Origin: Hyperoodon ampullatus
Lineage: Eukaryota; Chordata; Mammalia; Artiodactyla; Ziphiidae
Assembly: GCA_949752795.1 (NCBI GenBank)
Contig: CATKHW010000281.1
Span: forward strand, 124,001 to 188,000
Direction of reading: 5' to 3'
DNA: 64,000 nucleotides
The notes under the pieces are model-generated. The model was not told where the DNA came from and did no database searches. It saw only the letters and a program-made list of their open reading frames with translations. Below are positions 10,434 to 24,334 of the stretch, piece after piece (the stretch's first letter is position 1; every line of letters begins with the position of its first letter). A program made the position numbers and the translations under genes.

Positions 10434-12170
10434 AAGGGACTCAAAACCCCATATTTCCCACAAAGGAATATATCTGACTAGTAAGAATCTTAAAACCTAT
10501 GTATTGATATCTCTCCGTAGCGAATCAAGTCTGTCTAGACTGGCATAAACATGGCAGCGTAATCAGCTCAAACCCACTATAAAAAGGAATTACAAAAACT
10601 AAGCAAAACTAAAATGGAAATTCTTCACAATTCCTTCATGGTCTCTGATGAAACCTGGAATTACCCTATCTACAATGACAGCTGGATGTGGCATAAGTCT
10701 GGACACTTGGGACTGAGAGGATTGGTGAGATTGGGTGAGCAAATGCAGACCCTTTAAAGCAATAATTCGTGGCACCCATTCCATGGGTCCCAACTCTCCA
10801 GGTTGAAGGGAATATTACTACAGCTATAACATGTACGGGAAACCTAGAGCATGGACACACTGTGAATACGAAAGGTTTCTAAAACTCAACGAATAGTCCC
10901 TCTCCTGGTGCTCCCATTTGACTTTCCAACTGCTTTACTATCAATCTCCCAACTTGGAGAGACAGCCCCTTTAACCTACTGCTTCGAACAGGATGCCAGT
11001 TTGGCTGAGGATGAAAGTGAAGAGGGAGAACCAATGAGAGAGTAGCTGTTAGGCATTTGGACGGGCAAATGTGAATCTAATTTCCCAGCAGGAAGAATAA
11101 TTAACCAAAGTCTCAGCGCCCCATCGGAAACCAGTATAGGTCCTGAACCAAAATTTTGGACTTGCGGGTCAGCTCACAAAAAACGAGTAGAATAATGGAG
11201 CTCAGGGCACAGCAATTCACAAACTGGCCGAGTAATAAAGGACAACTATCGTCCAAAAATCTGGTGAGGGAAGGCAACGAGGCAGACATGAAAGCGAGGC
11301 AGAATAGCAGGAAACAGATTTCAAGAGGTACGTAGGAATCGCGTTTGAAGCACAGAAAGAGGGTCAAAATTTCAAAATGATGCACTTGGCCAAATGGGGC
11401 GTATGTGTTTTCTCATGAATATATTCAGGAGAAAACGCATACGCCCTTTTTGGCCAAGCAAGCAGGCGGGCAATGAAAATCTGCACTACAAAGAAGTATC
11501 ACTTTCCACAGGTCTAAAAGGACATCCACAAAATGTGTAAAAACCAGAAAGGCAAAACAGGCCCTGGAGAACAGGGAGTCTTGTTATGCTGATTGGCGGG
11601 ATGTAAATTGCCACCTGCCTCTCTGGAGGAGTGCATTGTGTTCCCTAAAACAAGTAAACAACAGAGCTACAGAGCCAAGGGCACTTCCAGTCTACGGAAT
11701 ATACCTTGGGAAATCTGAAAATCAATAAGACAGATACACCCCAAAATTTAGGGCTGCACTGCTTAGAAAAACCTCAACTTCTGTACACCTTAAATATCCC
11801 AGGAAATATAAAAATGGTTCAAAAAATTGTGGTACTTCCGTACGATGGAATATCCCTCAGCCATGCAATCAATGGCATAAGACCAGTAGCAGCAAAATGA
11901 GTGGATTGATGTATGATGCTTCTAAGTGAAATAAGTCACACAGAAAAAGAAACTTAAATTAAAATATCACTTATGAAGATCCTGTAAACATGGCTACACT
12001 TGAACTCAGTTAGGAAAGAGAACAGAGTGTCACCTTTGGAAAACACTCCTATGCCTGCTTAAGGGGGAAGGAGAGGTGGGGTGATGCATAAAACCAGAGT
12101 TTGAAATAAGCACAGGTACCGTTCCAAAAACCATCTATTGAATAGACAAGACCTACACCTTCCTCAGTGA
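10434..12170 (+). repeat. Unit M7 (type A7), among the most diverged
   Basis: Palindrome 11385-11458 with several mismatches (aaatggggcg, gtgttttctcatg). Compared with M17 it has four single-base indels in short runs (gcgggtcag, ctcagggcac, ttcaaaatg, aaaaggacatc), a pattern also produced by consensus errors. An early stop (gcaaaatgagtgg) cuts the last ORF2 frame. Confidence 0.95.
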
Positions 12171-13906
12171 AAGGGACTCAAAACCCCGTATTTCCCGCAG
12201 AGGAATATATCTCACTAGTAAGAATCTTAAAACCTATGTATTGATATGTCTCCATAAGGGAATCAAGTGTGTCTAGACTGGCATAAACATGGCAGCGAGA
12301 ATCAGCTCAAACCCTCTCTAAAAAGGAATTTCATAAACAAAACGAAAAAACTGGGAAATTCTTTACAATTCCTTCAGGGTCTCTGATGAAACCTGGAATG
12401 ACCCTATCTACAACGACAGCTGGATGTGGCATAAGGCTGGACACTTGGGACTGAGAGGATTGGTGAGATTGGGTGAGCAAATGCAGACCCTTTAAAGCAC
12501 CAATGCCTGGTACACATTCCATGGGTCCCAACTCTCCAGGTTGAAGGGAATATTACTACCGCTGTAACATGTATGGGAAACCTAGAGAACGGACACACTG
12601 TGAATACGAAAGGTTTCTAAAACTCAACGAATTGTCCCTCTCCTGGTGCTCCGGTTTGACTTTCCATCTGCTTTACTATCAACCTCCCAACTTGGACAGA
12701 CAGACCTTTAACCTCCTGGTTCGCACACGTTGCCAATTTGGCAGAGGATGAAAGGTAAGAGGGAGAACCAATGAGAGAGTAGCTGTTAGGCATTTGGACG
12801 GGCATATATCACTGTAATTTCCCGGCAGGAAGAAGAATTAACCAAGGTCTCAGCCACCCACCGGGAACCAGTATAGGTCCTGAACAAAATTTTGGACTTG
12901 CGGTCAGCTCACCAAAAACGAGTTGAAAAATGGAGCTCAGGGGCACAGCAATTCACAAACTGGCCGAGTATTAAAGGACAGCTATCTTCCAAAATTCTGT
13001 TGAGGGAAGGCAACGAGGCGGACTTGAAAGCGAGGCAGAATAGCAGGAAACAGATTTCAAGAGGTCCGTTGGAATCGCCTTTAAAGCACAGGAAGAGGGG
13101 CACAATTTCGACAATGATGCACTTGGCCAAAAAGGGCGTATGCGTTTTCTCCTGAATATATTCAGGAGAAAACGCATACGCCCTATTTGGCCAAGCAAGA
13201 AAGCCGGCAATGCAAATCTGAACTACAAAGAAGTATCACTTCCCACCGGTCAAAAGGGACATCCACAAAAATGTGTAAAAACCAGAAAGGCAAGACAGGC
13301 CCTGGAGAACAGGTAGCCTTGTTATGCTGATAAGGGATGTAAATTGCCAACTGCCTCTCTGGAGGAGTGCATTGTGTTCCCTAAAACAAGTAATCAACAG
13401 AGCTACAGATCCAAGGGCACTTCCAGTCTAGGGAATATACCTTGGGAAAACTGAAAATCAATAAGACAGAGCCACCCCAAAATTTATGGCTGCACTGCTT
13501 ACAAGGACCTCAATTTGGGTACACCTTAAATATCCCAGGAAATATAAAAATGGTTCAAAAAATTGTGGTACTTACGTACGATGGAATATCCCTCAGCCAT
13601 GAAATCAATGTCATAAGACCAGTAGCAGCAAAATGGGTGGATTCCGGTACGATGATCCAAAGTGAAATAAGTCACACAGAAAAAGAAACTTATCATAAGA
13701 TATCACTTATGAAGATCCTGTAAACATGGCTACACTTGAACTGAGTTAGGAAAGAGAACAGTGTCTCACATTTAGAAAACACTCTTATGCCTGCTTAAGT
13801 GGGAAGGAGAGGTGGGGTGATGCATAAAACCAGAGTTTGATATAAGCACAGGTACCGTTCCAAAAACCAACTATGGAATAGACAAGACCTACACCTTCCT
13901 CAGTGA
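12171..13906 (+). repeat. Unit M8 (type A8)
   Basis: Palindrome 13122-13195, one right-arm mismatch (ccctatttgg). A four-base loss gives gctgataaggg near 13,327. Markers: atctcactag, aacgaattgtcc, ccacaaaaatgtg. Donor type for the tract in M20 and relative of the first half of M26/M32. Confidence 0.95.
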
Positions 13907-15643
13907 AAGGGACTCAAAACCCCATATTTCCTGCAGAGGAATATATCTGACTAGTAAGAATCTTAAAACCTATGTATTGATATGTCTCCATAAGGGAATC
14001 AAGTGTGTCTAGACTGGCATAAACATGGCAGCGAGAATCAGCTCAAACCCACTATAAAAAGGAAATTCAAAAACAAAACAAAAAAACTAGGAAATTCTAA
14101 CAATTCCTTCAGGGTCTCTGATGAAACCTGGAATGACCTTATCTACAATGACAGCTGGATGTGGCTAAGGAGGGACCCTTGGGACTGAGACGATTGGTGA
14201 GATTGGGTGAGCAAATGCAGACCCTTTAAAGCACAAATCCCTGGCACCCATTCCATGGGTCCCAACTCTCCAGGTTGAAGGGAATATTACTACAGCTATA
14301 ACATGTACGGGAAACCTAGAGAATGGACACACTGTGAATACGAAAGGTTTCTAAAACTCAACGAACAGTCCCTCTCCTGGTGCTCCGGTTTGACTTTCCA
14401 TCTGCTTTACTATCAACCTCCCAACTTGGAGAGACAGCCCCTTTAACCTCCTGGTTCGCACAGGTTGCCAATTTGGCAGAGGATGAAAGGGAAGAGGGAG
14501 AACCAATGAGAGAGTAGCTGTTAGGCATTTGGACGGGCACATATCACTGTAATTTCCCGGCAGGTAGAAGAATTAACCAAAGTATCAGCCACCCACCGGG
14601 AACCAGTATAAGTCCCGAACCAAAATTTTGGACTTGCGGTCAGCTCACAAAAAACGAGTTGAAAAATGGAGCTCAGGGGCACAGCAATTCACAAACTGGC
14701 CGAGTAATAAAGGACAACTACCGTCCAAAAATCTGTTGAGGGAAGGCAACGAGGCGGACTTGAAAGCGAGGCAGAATAGCAGGAAACAGATTTCAAGAGG
14801 TACGTTGGAATCGCCTTTAAAGCACAGGAAGAGGGGCACAACTTCGACAATGATGCACTTGGCCAAAAAGGGCGTATGCGTTTTCTCCTGAATATATTCA
14901 GGAGAAAACGCATATGCCCTTTTTGGCCAAGCAAGCAAGCGGGCAATGCAAATCTGCACTACAAAGAAGTATCACTTCCCACCGGTCAAAAGGGACATCC
15001 ACAAAATGTGTAAAAACCAGAAAGGCAAGACAGGCCCTGGAGAACAGGGAGCCTTGTTATGCTGATGGGTGGGATGTAAATTGCCAACGGCCTCTCTGGA
15101 CGAGTACATTGTGTTCCCTAAAACAAGTAAAGAACAGAGCTACAGAGCCAAGGGCACTTCCAGTCTAGGGAATATACCTTGGGAAAACTGAAAATCAATA
15201 AGACACAGCCACCCCAAAAATTAAGGCTGCACTGCATACAAGGACCTCAACTTGGGTACACCTTAAATATCCCAGGAAATATAAAAATGGTTCAAAAAAT
15301 TGTGGTACTTACGTACGATGGAATATCCCTCAGCCATGAAATCAATGTCATAAGACCAGTAGCAGCAAAATGGGTGGATTCAGGTACGATGATTCTAAGT
15401 GAAATAAGTCACACAGAAAAAGAAACTTATCATAAGATATCACTTATGAAGATCCTGTACACATGGCTACACTTGAACTGAGTTAGGAAAGAGAACAGTG
15501 TCTCACATTTAGAAAACACTCTTATGCCTGCTTAAGGGGGAAGGAGAGGTGTGGTGATGCATAAAACCAGAGTTTGATATAAGCACAGGTACCGTTCCAA
15601 AAACCAACTATGGAATAAACAGGACCTACACCGTCCTCAGTGA
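13907..15643 (+). repeat. Unit M9 (type A9)
   Basis: Palindrome 14858-14931, one right-arm mismatch (gcatatgccc). Shares gatgtggctaagg (base loss), aaatccctgg, aacgaacagtcc, ggtagaagaatt and agtatcagcc with M10, so M9 and M10 are a local tandem duplication. Its first bases match M19. Confidence 0.95.
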
Positions 15644-17381
15644 AAGGGACTCAAAACCCCATATTTCCCGCAGAGGAATATATCTGACTAGTAAGAATCT
15701 TAAAACCTATGTATTGATATGTCTCCGTAAGGGAATCAAGTGTGTCTAGACTGGCATAAACATGGCAGCGAGAATCAGCTCAAACCCACTATAAAAAGGA
15801 ATTTCAAAAACAAAACAAAAAAACTGGGAAATTCTTTACAATTCCTTCAGGGTCTCTGATGAAACCTGGAATGACCTTATCTACAATGACAGCTGGATGT
15901 GGCTAAGGAGGGACACTTGGGACTGAGACGATTGGTGAGATTGGGTGAGCAAATGCAGACCCTTTAAAGCACAAATCCCTGGCACCCATTCCATGGGTCC
16001 CAACTCTCCAGGTTGAAGGGAATATTACTACAGCTATAACATGTACGGGAAACCTAGAGAATGGACACACTGTGAATACGAAAGGTTTCTAAAACTCAAC
16101 GAACAGTCCCTCTCCTGGTGCTCCGGTTTGACTTTCCATCTGCTTTACTATCAACCTCCCAACTTGGAGAGACAGCCCCTTTAACCTCCTGGTTCGCACA
16201 GGTTGCCAATTTGGCAGAGGATGAAAGGGAAGAGGGAGAACCAATGAGAGAGTAGCTGTTAGGCATTTGGACGGGCCCATATCACTGTAATTTCCCGGCA
16301 GGTAGAAGAATTAACCAAAGTATCAGCCACCCACCGGGAACCAGTATAAGTCCCGAACCAAAATTTTGGACTTGCGGTCAGCTCACAAAAAACGAGTTGA
16401 AAAATGGAGCTCAGGGGCACAGCAATTCACAAACTGGCCGAGTAAAAAAGGAAAACTATCGTCCAAAAATCTGTTGAGGGAAGGGAACGAGGCGGACTTG
16501 AAAGCGAGGCAGAATAGCAGGAAACAGATTTCAAGAGGTACGTTGGAATCGCCTTTAAAGCACAGGAAGAGGGGCACAACTTCGACAATGATGCACTTGG
16601 CCAATAAGGGCGTATGCTTTTTGTCCTGAATATATTCAGGAGAAAACGCATACGCCCTTTTTGGCCAAGCAAGCAAGCGGGCAATGCAAATCTGCACTAC
16701 AAAGAAGTATCACTTCCCACCGCTCAAAAGGGACATCCACAAAATGTGTAAAAACCAGAAAGGCAAGACAGGCCCTGGAGAACAGGGAGCCTTGTTATGT
16801 TGATGGGCGGGATGTAAATTGCCAACTGCCTCTCTGGAGGAGTGCATTGTGTTCCCTAAAACAAGTAAAGAACAGAGCTACAGAGCCAAGGGCACTTCCA
16901 TTCTAGGGAATATACCTTGGGAAATCTGAAAATCAATAAGACAGAGCCACCCCAAAATTTAGGGCTGCACTGCTTACAAGGACCTCAACTTGGGTACACC
17001 TTAAATATCCCAGGAAATATAAAAATGGTTCAAAAAATTGTGGTACTTACGTACGATGGAATATCCCTCAGCCATGAAATCAATGTCATAAGACCAGTAG
17101 CAGCAAAATGGGTGGATTCAGGTACGATGATTCTAAGAGAAATAAGTCACACAGAAAAAGAAACTTATCATAAGATATCACTTATGAAGATCCTGTACAC
17201 ATGGCTACACTTGAACTGAGTTAGGAAAGAGAACAGTGTCTCACATTTAGAAAACACTCTTATGCCTGCTGAAGGGGGAAGGAGAGGTGGGGTGATGCAT
17301 AAAACCAGAGTTTGATATAAGCACACGTACCGTTCCAAAAACCAACTATGGAATAGACAAGACCTACACCTTCCTCAGTGA
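15644..17381 (+). repeat. Unit M10 (type A10), A9/A2 hybrid
   Basis: The first part follows M9. From the palindrome (16596-16669, gctttttgtcc left arm) to the end it follows M2: ttatgttgatggg, ccattctaggg, gggaaatctg, gcacacgtaccg. The join lies between about 16,450 and 16,615. Confidence 0.93.
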
Positions 17382-19118
17382 AAGGGACTCAAAACCCCAT
17401 ATTTCCCGCAGAGGAATATATCTGACTAGTAAGAATCTTAAAACCTATGTATTGATATGTCTCCATAAGGGAATCAAGTGTGTCTAGACTGGCATAAACA
17501 TGGCAGCGAGAATCAGCTCAAACCCACTATAAAAAGGAATTTCAAAAACAAAACCAAAAAACTGGGAAATTCTTTACAATTCCTTCAGGGTCTCTGATGA
17601 AACCTGGAATGACCCTATCTACAACGACAGCTGGATGTGGCATAAGGAGGGACACTTGGGACTGAGACGATTGGTGAGATTGGGTGAGGAAATGCAGACC
17701 CTTTAAAGCACAAATGCCTGGCACCCATTCCATGGGTCCCAACTCTCCAGGTTGAAGGGAATATTACTACAGCTATAACATGTACTGGAAACCTAGAGAA
17801 CGGACACAATGTGAATACGAAAGGTTTCTAAAACTCAACGAATACTCCCTCTCCTGGTGCTCCGGTTTGACTTTCCATCTGCTTTACTATCAATCTCCCA
17901 ACTTGGAGAGACAACCCCTTTAACCTCCTGGTTCGCACAGTTTGCCAATTTGGCAGAGGATGAAAGGGAAGAGGGAGAACCAATGAGAGAGTAGCTGTTA
18001 GGCATTTGGACGGGCACATATCACTCTAACTTCCCGGCAGGAAGAAGAAATAACCAAAGTCTCAGCCCCCCACCGGGAACCAGCATAGGTCCTGAACCAA
18101 CATTTTGGACTTGAGGTCAGCTCACAAAAAACGAGTTGAAAAATGGAGCTCAGGGGCACAGCAATGCACAAACTGGCCGAGTAATAAAGGACAACTATCG
18201 TCCAAAAATCTGTTGAGGGAAGGAAACGAAGCGGAGTTGAAAGCGAGGCAGAATAGCAGGAAACAGATTTCAAGAGGTACGTTGGAATCGCCTTTTTAGC
18301 ACAGGAAGAGGGGCACAACTTCGACAATGATGCACTTGGCCAATAAGGGCGTATGCATTTTCTCCTGAATATATTCAGGAGAAAATGCATACGTCCTTTT
18401 GGCCAAGCAAGCAAGCGGGCAATGCAAATCTGCACTACAAAGAAGTATCACTTCCCACCGGTCAAAAGGGACATCCACAAAATGTGTAAAAACAGAAAGG
18501 CAAGACAGGCCCTGGAGAACATGGAGCCTTGTTATGCTGATGGGCGGGATGTAAATTGCCAACTGCCTCTCTGGAGGAGTGCATTGTGTTCCCTAAAACA
18601 AGTAAAGAACAGAGCTACAGAGCCAAGGGCACTTCCAGTCTAGGGAATATACCTTGGGAAAACTGAAAATCAATAATACAGAGCCACCCCAAAATTTAGG
18701 GCTGCACTGCTTACAAGGACCTCAACTTGGGTACACCTTAAATACCCCAGGAAATATAAAAATGGTTCAAAAAATTGTGGTACTTACGTACGATGGAATA
18801 TCCCTCAGCCATGAAATCAATGTCATAAGACCAGTAGAAGCAAAATGGGTGGATTCAGGTACGATGATTCTAAGTGAAATAAGTCACACAGAAAAAGAAA
18901 CTTATCATAAGATATCACTTATGAAGATTCTGTAAACATGGCTACACTTGAACTGAGTTAGGAAAGAGAACAGTGTCTCACATTTAGAAAACACTCTTAT
19001 GCCTGCTTAAGGGGGAAGGAGAGGTGGCGTGATGCATAAAACCAGAGTTTGATATAAGCACAGGTACCGTTCCAAAAACCAACTATGGAATAGACAAGAC
19101 CTACACCTTCCTCAGTGA
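17382..19118 (+). repeat. Unit M11 (A1 copy)
   Basis: Palindrome 18335-18407 with one added mismatch (acgtcctttt). Loses one C near 18,492 (aaaacagaaagg), which shifts the HOR offset from 17,381 to 17,380. Confidence 0.95.
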
Positions 19119-20856
19119 AAGGGACTCAAAACCCCATATTTCCGGCAGAGGAATATATCTGACTAGTAAGAATCTTAAAACCTATGTATTGATATGTCTC
19201 CGTAAGGGAAACAAGTGTGTCTAGACAGGCATAAACATGGCAGCGAGAATCAGCTCAAAACCACTATAAAAAGGAATTTCAAAAACAAAACAAGAAAACT
19301 GGGAAATTCTTTACAATTCCTTCAGGGTCTCTGATGAAACCTGGAATGACCCTATCTACAACGACAGCTGGATGTGGCATAAGACTGGACACTTGGGACT
19401 GAGAGGATTGGTGAGATTGGGTGCGCAAATGCAGACCCTTTAAAGCACAAATGCTTGGCACCCATTCCATGAGTCCCAACTCTCCAGGTTGAAGGGAATA
19501 TTAGTACAATTATAACATGTACGGGAAACCTAGAGAACGGACACACTGTGAATACGAACGGTTTCTAAAACTCAACGAATAGTCCCTCTCCTGGTGCTCT
19601 GGTTTGACTTTCCATCTGCTTTACTATCAACCTCCCAACTTGGAGAGACAGCCCCTTTAACCTCCTGGTTCGCACATGTTGCCAATTTGGCAGAGGATGA
19701 AAGGGAAGAGGGAGAACCAATGAGACAGTAGCTGTTAGGCATTTGGACGGGCACATATCACTGTAATTTCCCGGCAGGAAGAAGAATTAACCAAAGTCTC
19801 AGCCACCCACCTGGAACCAGTATAGGTCCTGAACCAAAATTTTGGACTTGCGGTCAGCTCACCAAAAACGAGTTGAAAAATGGAGCTCAGGGGCACAGCA
19901 ATTCACAAACTGGCCGAGTAATAAAGGACAACTATCGTCCAAAAATCTGTTGAGGGAAGGCAACGAGGCGGACTTGAAAGCGAGGCAGAATAGCAGGAAA
20001 CAGATTTCAAGAGGTACGTTGGAATCGCCTTTAAAGCACAGGAAGAGGGGCACAACTTCGACAATGATGCACTTGGCCAAAAAGGGCGTATGCTTTTTGT
20101 CCTGAATATATTCAGGAGAAAACGCATACGCCCTTTTTGGCCAAGCAAGCAAGCGGGCAATGCAAATCTGCACTACAAAGAAGTATCACTACCCACCGGT
20201 CAAAAGGGACATCCACAAAATGTGTAAAAACCAGAAAGGCAAGACAGGCCCTGGAGAACAGGGAGCCTTGTTATGTTGATGGGCGGGATGTAAATTGCCA
20301 ACTGCCTCTCTGGAGGAGTGCATTGTGTTCCCTAAAACAAGTAAAGAACAGAGCTACGAGCCAAGGGCACTTCCATTCTAGGGAATATACCTTGGGAAAT
20401 CTGAAAATCAATAAGACAGAGCCACCCCAAAATTTAGGGCTGCACTGCTTACAAGGACCTCAACTTGGGTACACCTTAAATATCCCAGGAAATATAAAAA
20501 TGGTTCAAAAAATTGTGGTACTTACGTACGATGGAATATCCATCAGCCATGAAATCAATGTCATAAGACCAGTAGCAGCAAAATGGGTGGATTCAGGTAC
20601 GATGATTCTAAGTGAAATAAGTCACACAGAAAAAGAAACTTATCATAAGATATCACTTATGAAGATCCTGTACACATGGCTACACTTGAACTGAGTTAGG
20701 AAAGAGAACAGTGTCTCACATTTAGAAAACACTCTTATGCCTGCTTAAGGGGGAAGGAGAGGTGGGGTGATGCATAAAACCAGAGTTTGATATAAGCACA
20801 CGTACCGTTCCAAAAACCAACTATGGAATAGACAAGACCTACACCTTCCTCAGTGA
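19119..20856 (+). repeat. Unit M12 (A2 copy)
   Basis: Palindrome 20072-20145. With the same one-base loss as M2 but without M2's ccttaactt change, one frame stays open for 185 codons (20137-20694). This is not the ORF2 frame in its first half, so it has no ancestral meaning. Confidence 0.95.
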
Positions 20857-22595
20857 AAGAGACTCAAAACCCCATATTTCCCGCAGAGGAATATATCTGA
20901 CTAGTAAGAATCTTAAAACCTATGTATTGATATGTCTCCATAAGGGAATCAAGTGTGTCTAGACTGGCATAAACATGGCAGCGAGAATCAGCTCAAACCC
21001 ACTATAAAAAGGAATTTCAAAAACAAAACCAAAAAACTGGGAAATTCTTTACAATTCCTTCAGGGTCTCTGATGAAACCTGGAATGACCCTATCTACAAC
21101 GACAGCTGGATGTGGCATAAGGAGGGACACTTGGGACTGAGAGGATTGGTGAGATTGGGTGAGCAAATGCAGACCCTTTAAAGCACAAATGCCTGGCACC
21201 CATTCCATGGGTCCCAACTCTCCAGGTTGAAGGGAATATTACTACAGCTATAACATGTACGGGAAACCTAGAGAACGGACACACTGTGAATACGAAAGGT
21301 TTCTAAAACTCAACGAATAGTCCCTCTCCTGGTGCTCCACTTTGACTTTACATCTGCTTTACTATCAACCTCCCAACTTGGAGAGACAGCCCCTTTAACC
21401 TCCTGGTTCGCACAGGTTGCCTATTTGGCAGAGGATGAAAGGGAAGAGGGAGAACCAATGAGAGAGTAGCTGTTAGGCATTTGGACGGGCACATATCACT
21501 GTAATTTCCCGGCAGGAAGAAGAATTAACCAAAGTCTCAGCTACCCACCGGGAACCAGTATAGGTCCTGAACCAAAATTTTGGACTTGCGGTCAGCTCAC
21601 AAAAAACGAGTTGAAAAATGGAACTCAGGGGCACAGCAATTCACAAACTGGCTGAGTAATAAAGGACAACTATCGTCCAAAAATCTGTTGAGGGAAGGCA
21701 ACGAGGCGGACTTTAAAGCGAGGCAGAATAGCAGGAAACAGATTTCAAGAGGTACGTTGGAATCGCCTTTAAAGCAGTGGAAGAGGGGCACAACTTCGAC
21801 AATGATGCACTTGGCCAAAAAGGGCGTATGTGTTTTCTCCTGAATATATTCAGGAGAAAACGCATACGCCCTTTTTGGCCAAGCAAGCAAGCGGGCAATG
21901 CAAATCTGCACTACAAAGAAGTATCACTTCCCACCGGTCGAAAGGGACATCCACAAAATGTGTAAAAACCAGAAAGGCAAGACGGGCCCTGGAGAACAGG
22001 GAGCCTTGTTATGCTGGTGGGCGGGATGTAAATTGCCATCTGCCTCTCTGTAGGAGTGCATTGTGTTCCCTAAAACAAGTAAAGAACAGAGCTACAGAGC
22101 CAAGGGCACTTCCAGTCTAGGGAATATACCTTGGGAAATCTGAAAATCAATAAGACAGAGCCACCCCAAAATTTAGGGCTGCACTGCTTACAAGGACCTC
22201 AACTTGGGTACACCTTAAATATCCCAGGAAATATAAAAATGGTTCAAAAAATTGTGGTACTTACGTACGATGGAATATCCCTCAGCCATGAAATCAATGT
22301 CATAAGACCAGTAGCAGCAAAATGGGTGCATTCAGGTACGATGATTCCAAGTGAAATAAGTCACAAAGAAAAAGAAACTTATCATAAGAAATCACTTATG
22401 AAGATCCTGTAAACATGGCTACACATGAACTGAGTTAGGAAAGAGAACAGTGTCTCACATTTAGAAAACACTCTTATGCCTGCTTAAGGGGGAAGGAGAG
22501 GTGGGGTGATGCATAAAACCAGAGTTTGATATAAGCACAGGTACCGTTCCAAAAACCAACTATGGAATAGACAAGACCTACACCTTCCTCAGTGA
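20857..22595 (+). repeat. Unit M13 (A3 copy)
   Basis: Starts aagagactca. Palindrome 21810-21883. Differs from M3 at a few sites, for example ggctgagtaat and gacgggccctgg. Confidence 0.95.
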
Positions 22596-24334
22596 AAGTG
22601 ACTCAAAACCCCATATTTCCCGCAGAGGAATATATCTGACTAGTAAGAATCTTAAAACCTATGTACTGATATGTCTCCGTAAAGGAATCAAGTGTGTCTA
22701 TACTGGCATAAACATGGCAGCGAGACTCAGCTTAAACCCACTATAAATAGGAATTTCAAAAACAAAACAAAAAAACTGGGAAATTCTTTACAATTCCTTC
22801 AGGGTCCCTGATGAAACCTTGAATGACCCTATCTACAACGACAGCTGGATGTGGCATAAGGAAGGACACTTGGGACTGAGAGGTTTGGTGAGATTGGGTG
22901 AGCAAATGCAGACCCTTTAAATCACAAATGCCAGGCACCCATTCCATGGGCCCGAACTCTCCAGGTTGAAGGGAATATTACTACAGCTATAACATGTACG
23001 GGAAACCTAGAGAACGGACACACTGTGAATACGAAAGGTTTCTAAAACTCAACGAATAGTCCCTCTCCTGGTGCTCCGGTTTGACTTTCCATCTGCTATA
23101 CTATCAACCTCCCAACTTGGAGAGACAGCCCCTTTAACCTCCTAGTTCACACAGGTTGCCAATTTGGAAGAGGATGAAAGGTAAGAGGGAGAACCAATGA
23201 GAGAGTAGCTGTTAGGCATTTGGAAGGGCACATATCACTGTAATTTCCCGGCAGGAAGAAGAATTAACCAAAGTCTCAGCCACCCACCGGGAAGCAGTAT
23301 AGGTCCTGAACCAAAATTTTGGACTTGCGGTCAGCTCACCAAAAACGAGTTGAATAATGGAGCTCAGGGGCACAGCAATTCACAAACTGGCCGATTAATA
23401 AAGGACAACTATCGTCCAAAAATCTGTTGAGGGTAGGCAACGAGGAAGACTTGAAAGCGAGGCAGAATAGCAGGAAACAGATTTCAAGAGGTACATTGGA
23501 ATCGCCTTTAAAGCACAGGAAGAGGGGCACAACTTCGACAATGATGCCCTTGGCCAAAAAGGGCGTATGCGTTTTCTCCTGAATATATTCAGGAGAAAAC
23601 GCATACGCCCTTTTTGGCCAAGCAAGCAAGCGGGCAATGCAAATCTGCACTACAAAGAAGTATCACTTCCCACCGGTCAAAAGGGACATCCACAAAATGT
23701 GTAAAAACCAGAAAGGCAAGACACGCCCTGGAGAACAGGGAGCCTTGTTATGCTGATGGGCGGGATGTAAATTGCCAACTGCCTCTCTGGAGGAGTGCAT
23801 TGTGTTCCCTGAAACAAGTAAACAACAGAGCTACAGAGCCAAGGGCACTTCCAGTCTAGGGAATATACCTTGGGAAAACTGAAAATCAATAAGACAGAGC
23901 CACCCCAAAATTTAGGGCTGCACTGCTTACAAGGACCTCAACTTGGGTACACCTTAAATATCCCAGGAAATATAAAAATGGTTCAAAAAATTGTGGTACT
24001 TACATACGATGGAATATCCCTCAGCGATGAAATCAATGTCATAAGACCAGTAGCAGCAAAATGGGTGGATTCAGGTACGATGATTCTAAGTGAAATAAGT
24101 CACACAGAAAAAGTAACTTATCATAAGATATCACTTATGAAGATCCTGTAAACATGGCTACACTTGAAATGAGTTAAGAAAGAGAACAGAGTCTCACATT
24201 TAGAAAACACTCTTATGCCTGCTTAAGGGGGAAGGAGAGGTGGGGTGATGCATAAAACCAGAGTTTGATATAAGCACAGGTACCGTTCCAAAAACCAACT
24301 ATGGAATAGACAAGACCTACACCTTCCTCAGTGA
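22596..24334 (+). repeat. Unit M14 (A4 copy)
   Basis: Palindrome 23549-23622, perfect. Has the extra C in tttcccggcag relative to M4, and tatgtactgatatg in place of tatgtattgatatg. Confidence 0.95.
23549..23622. mobile_element. Perfect 74-bp palindrome (M14)
   Basis: HOR A partner of the M4 palindrome; both arms are unchanged, with the same gatgcc left flank. Confidence 0.9.

Larger units (their letters stand above)
1..17381 (+). repeat. Higher-order repeat A, copy 1 (ten units, 17,381 bp)
   Basis: Units M1-M10 are mutually distinguishable by many substitutions, yet the series restarts at 17,382 with a near-copy of M1. The offset stays at 17,380-17,382 for about 14 kb, shifting only by one-base indels. 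M1 and M11 differ at only a few sites that I could find (near 851, 1,013 and 1,112). The last two units, M9 and M10, are not seen again in the window, so the ten-unit length rests on the offset and not on two full copies. Confidence 0.92.

Noticed and set aside
20137..20694. 185-codon open frame in M12 (and 178 codons in M19) as a gene
   Set aside because: It exists only because a one-base loss joins two short frames of the repeat. Its first half is not the ORF2 frame, and almost all sister units are interrupted at the join.
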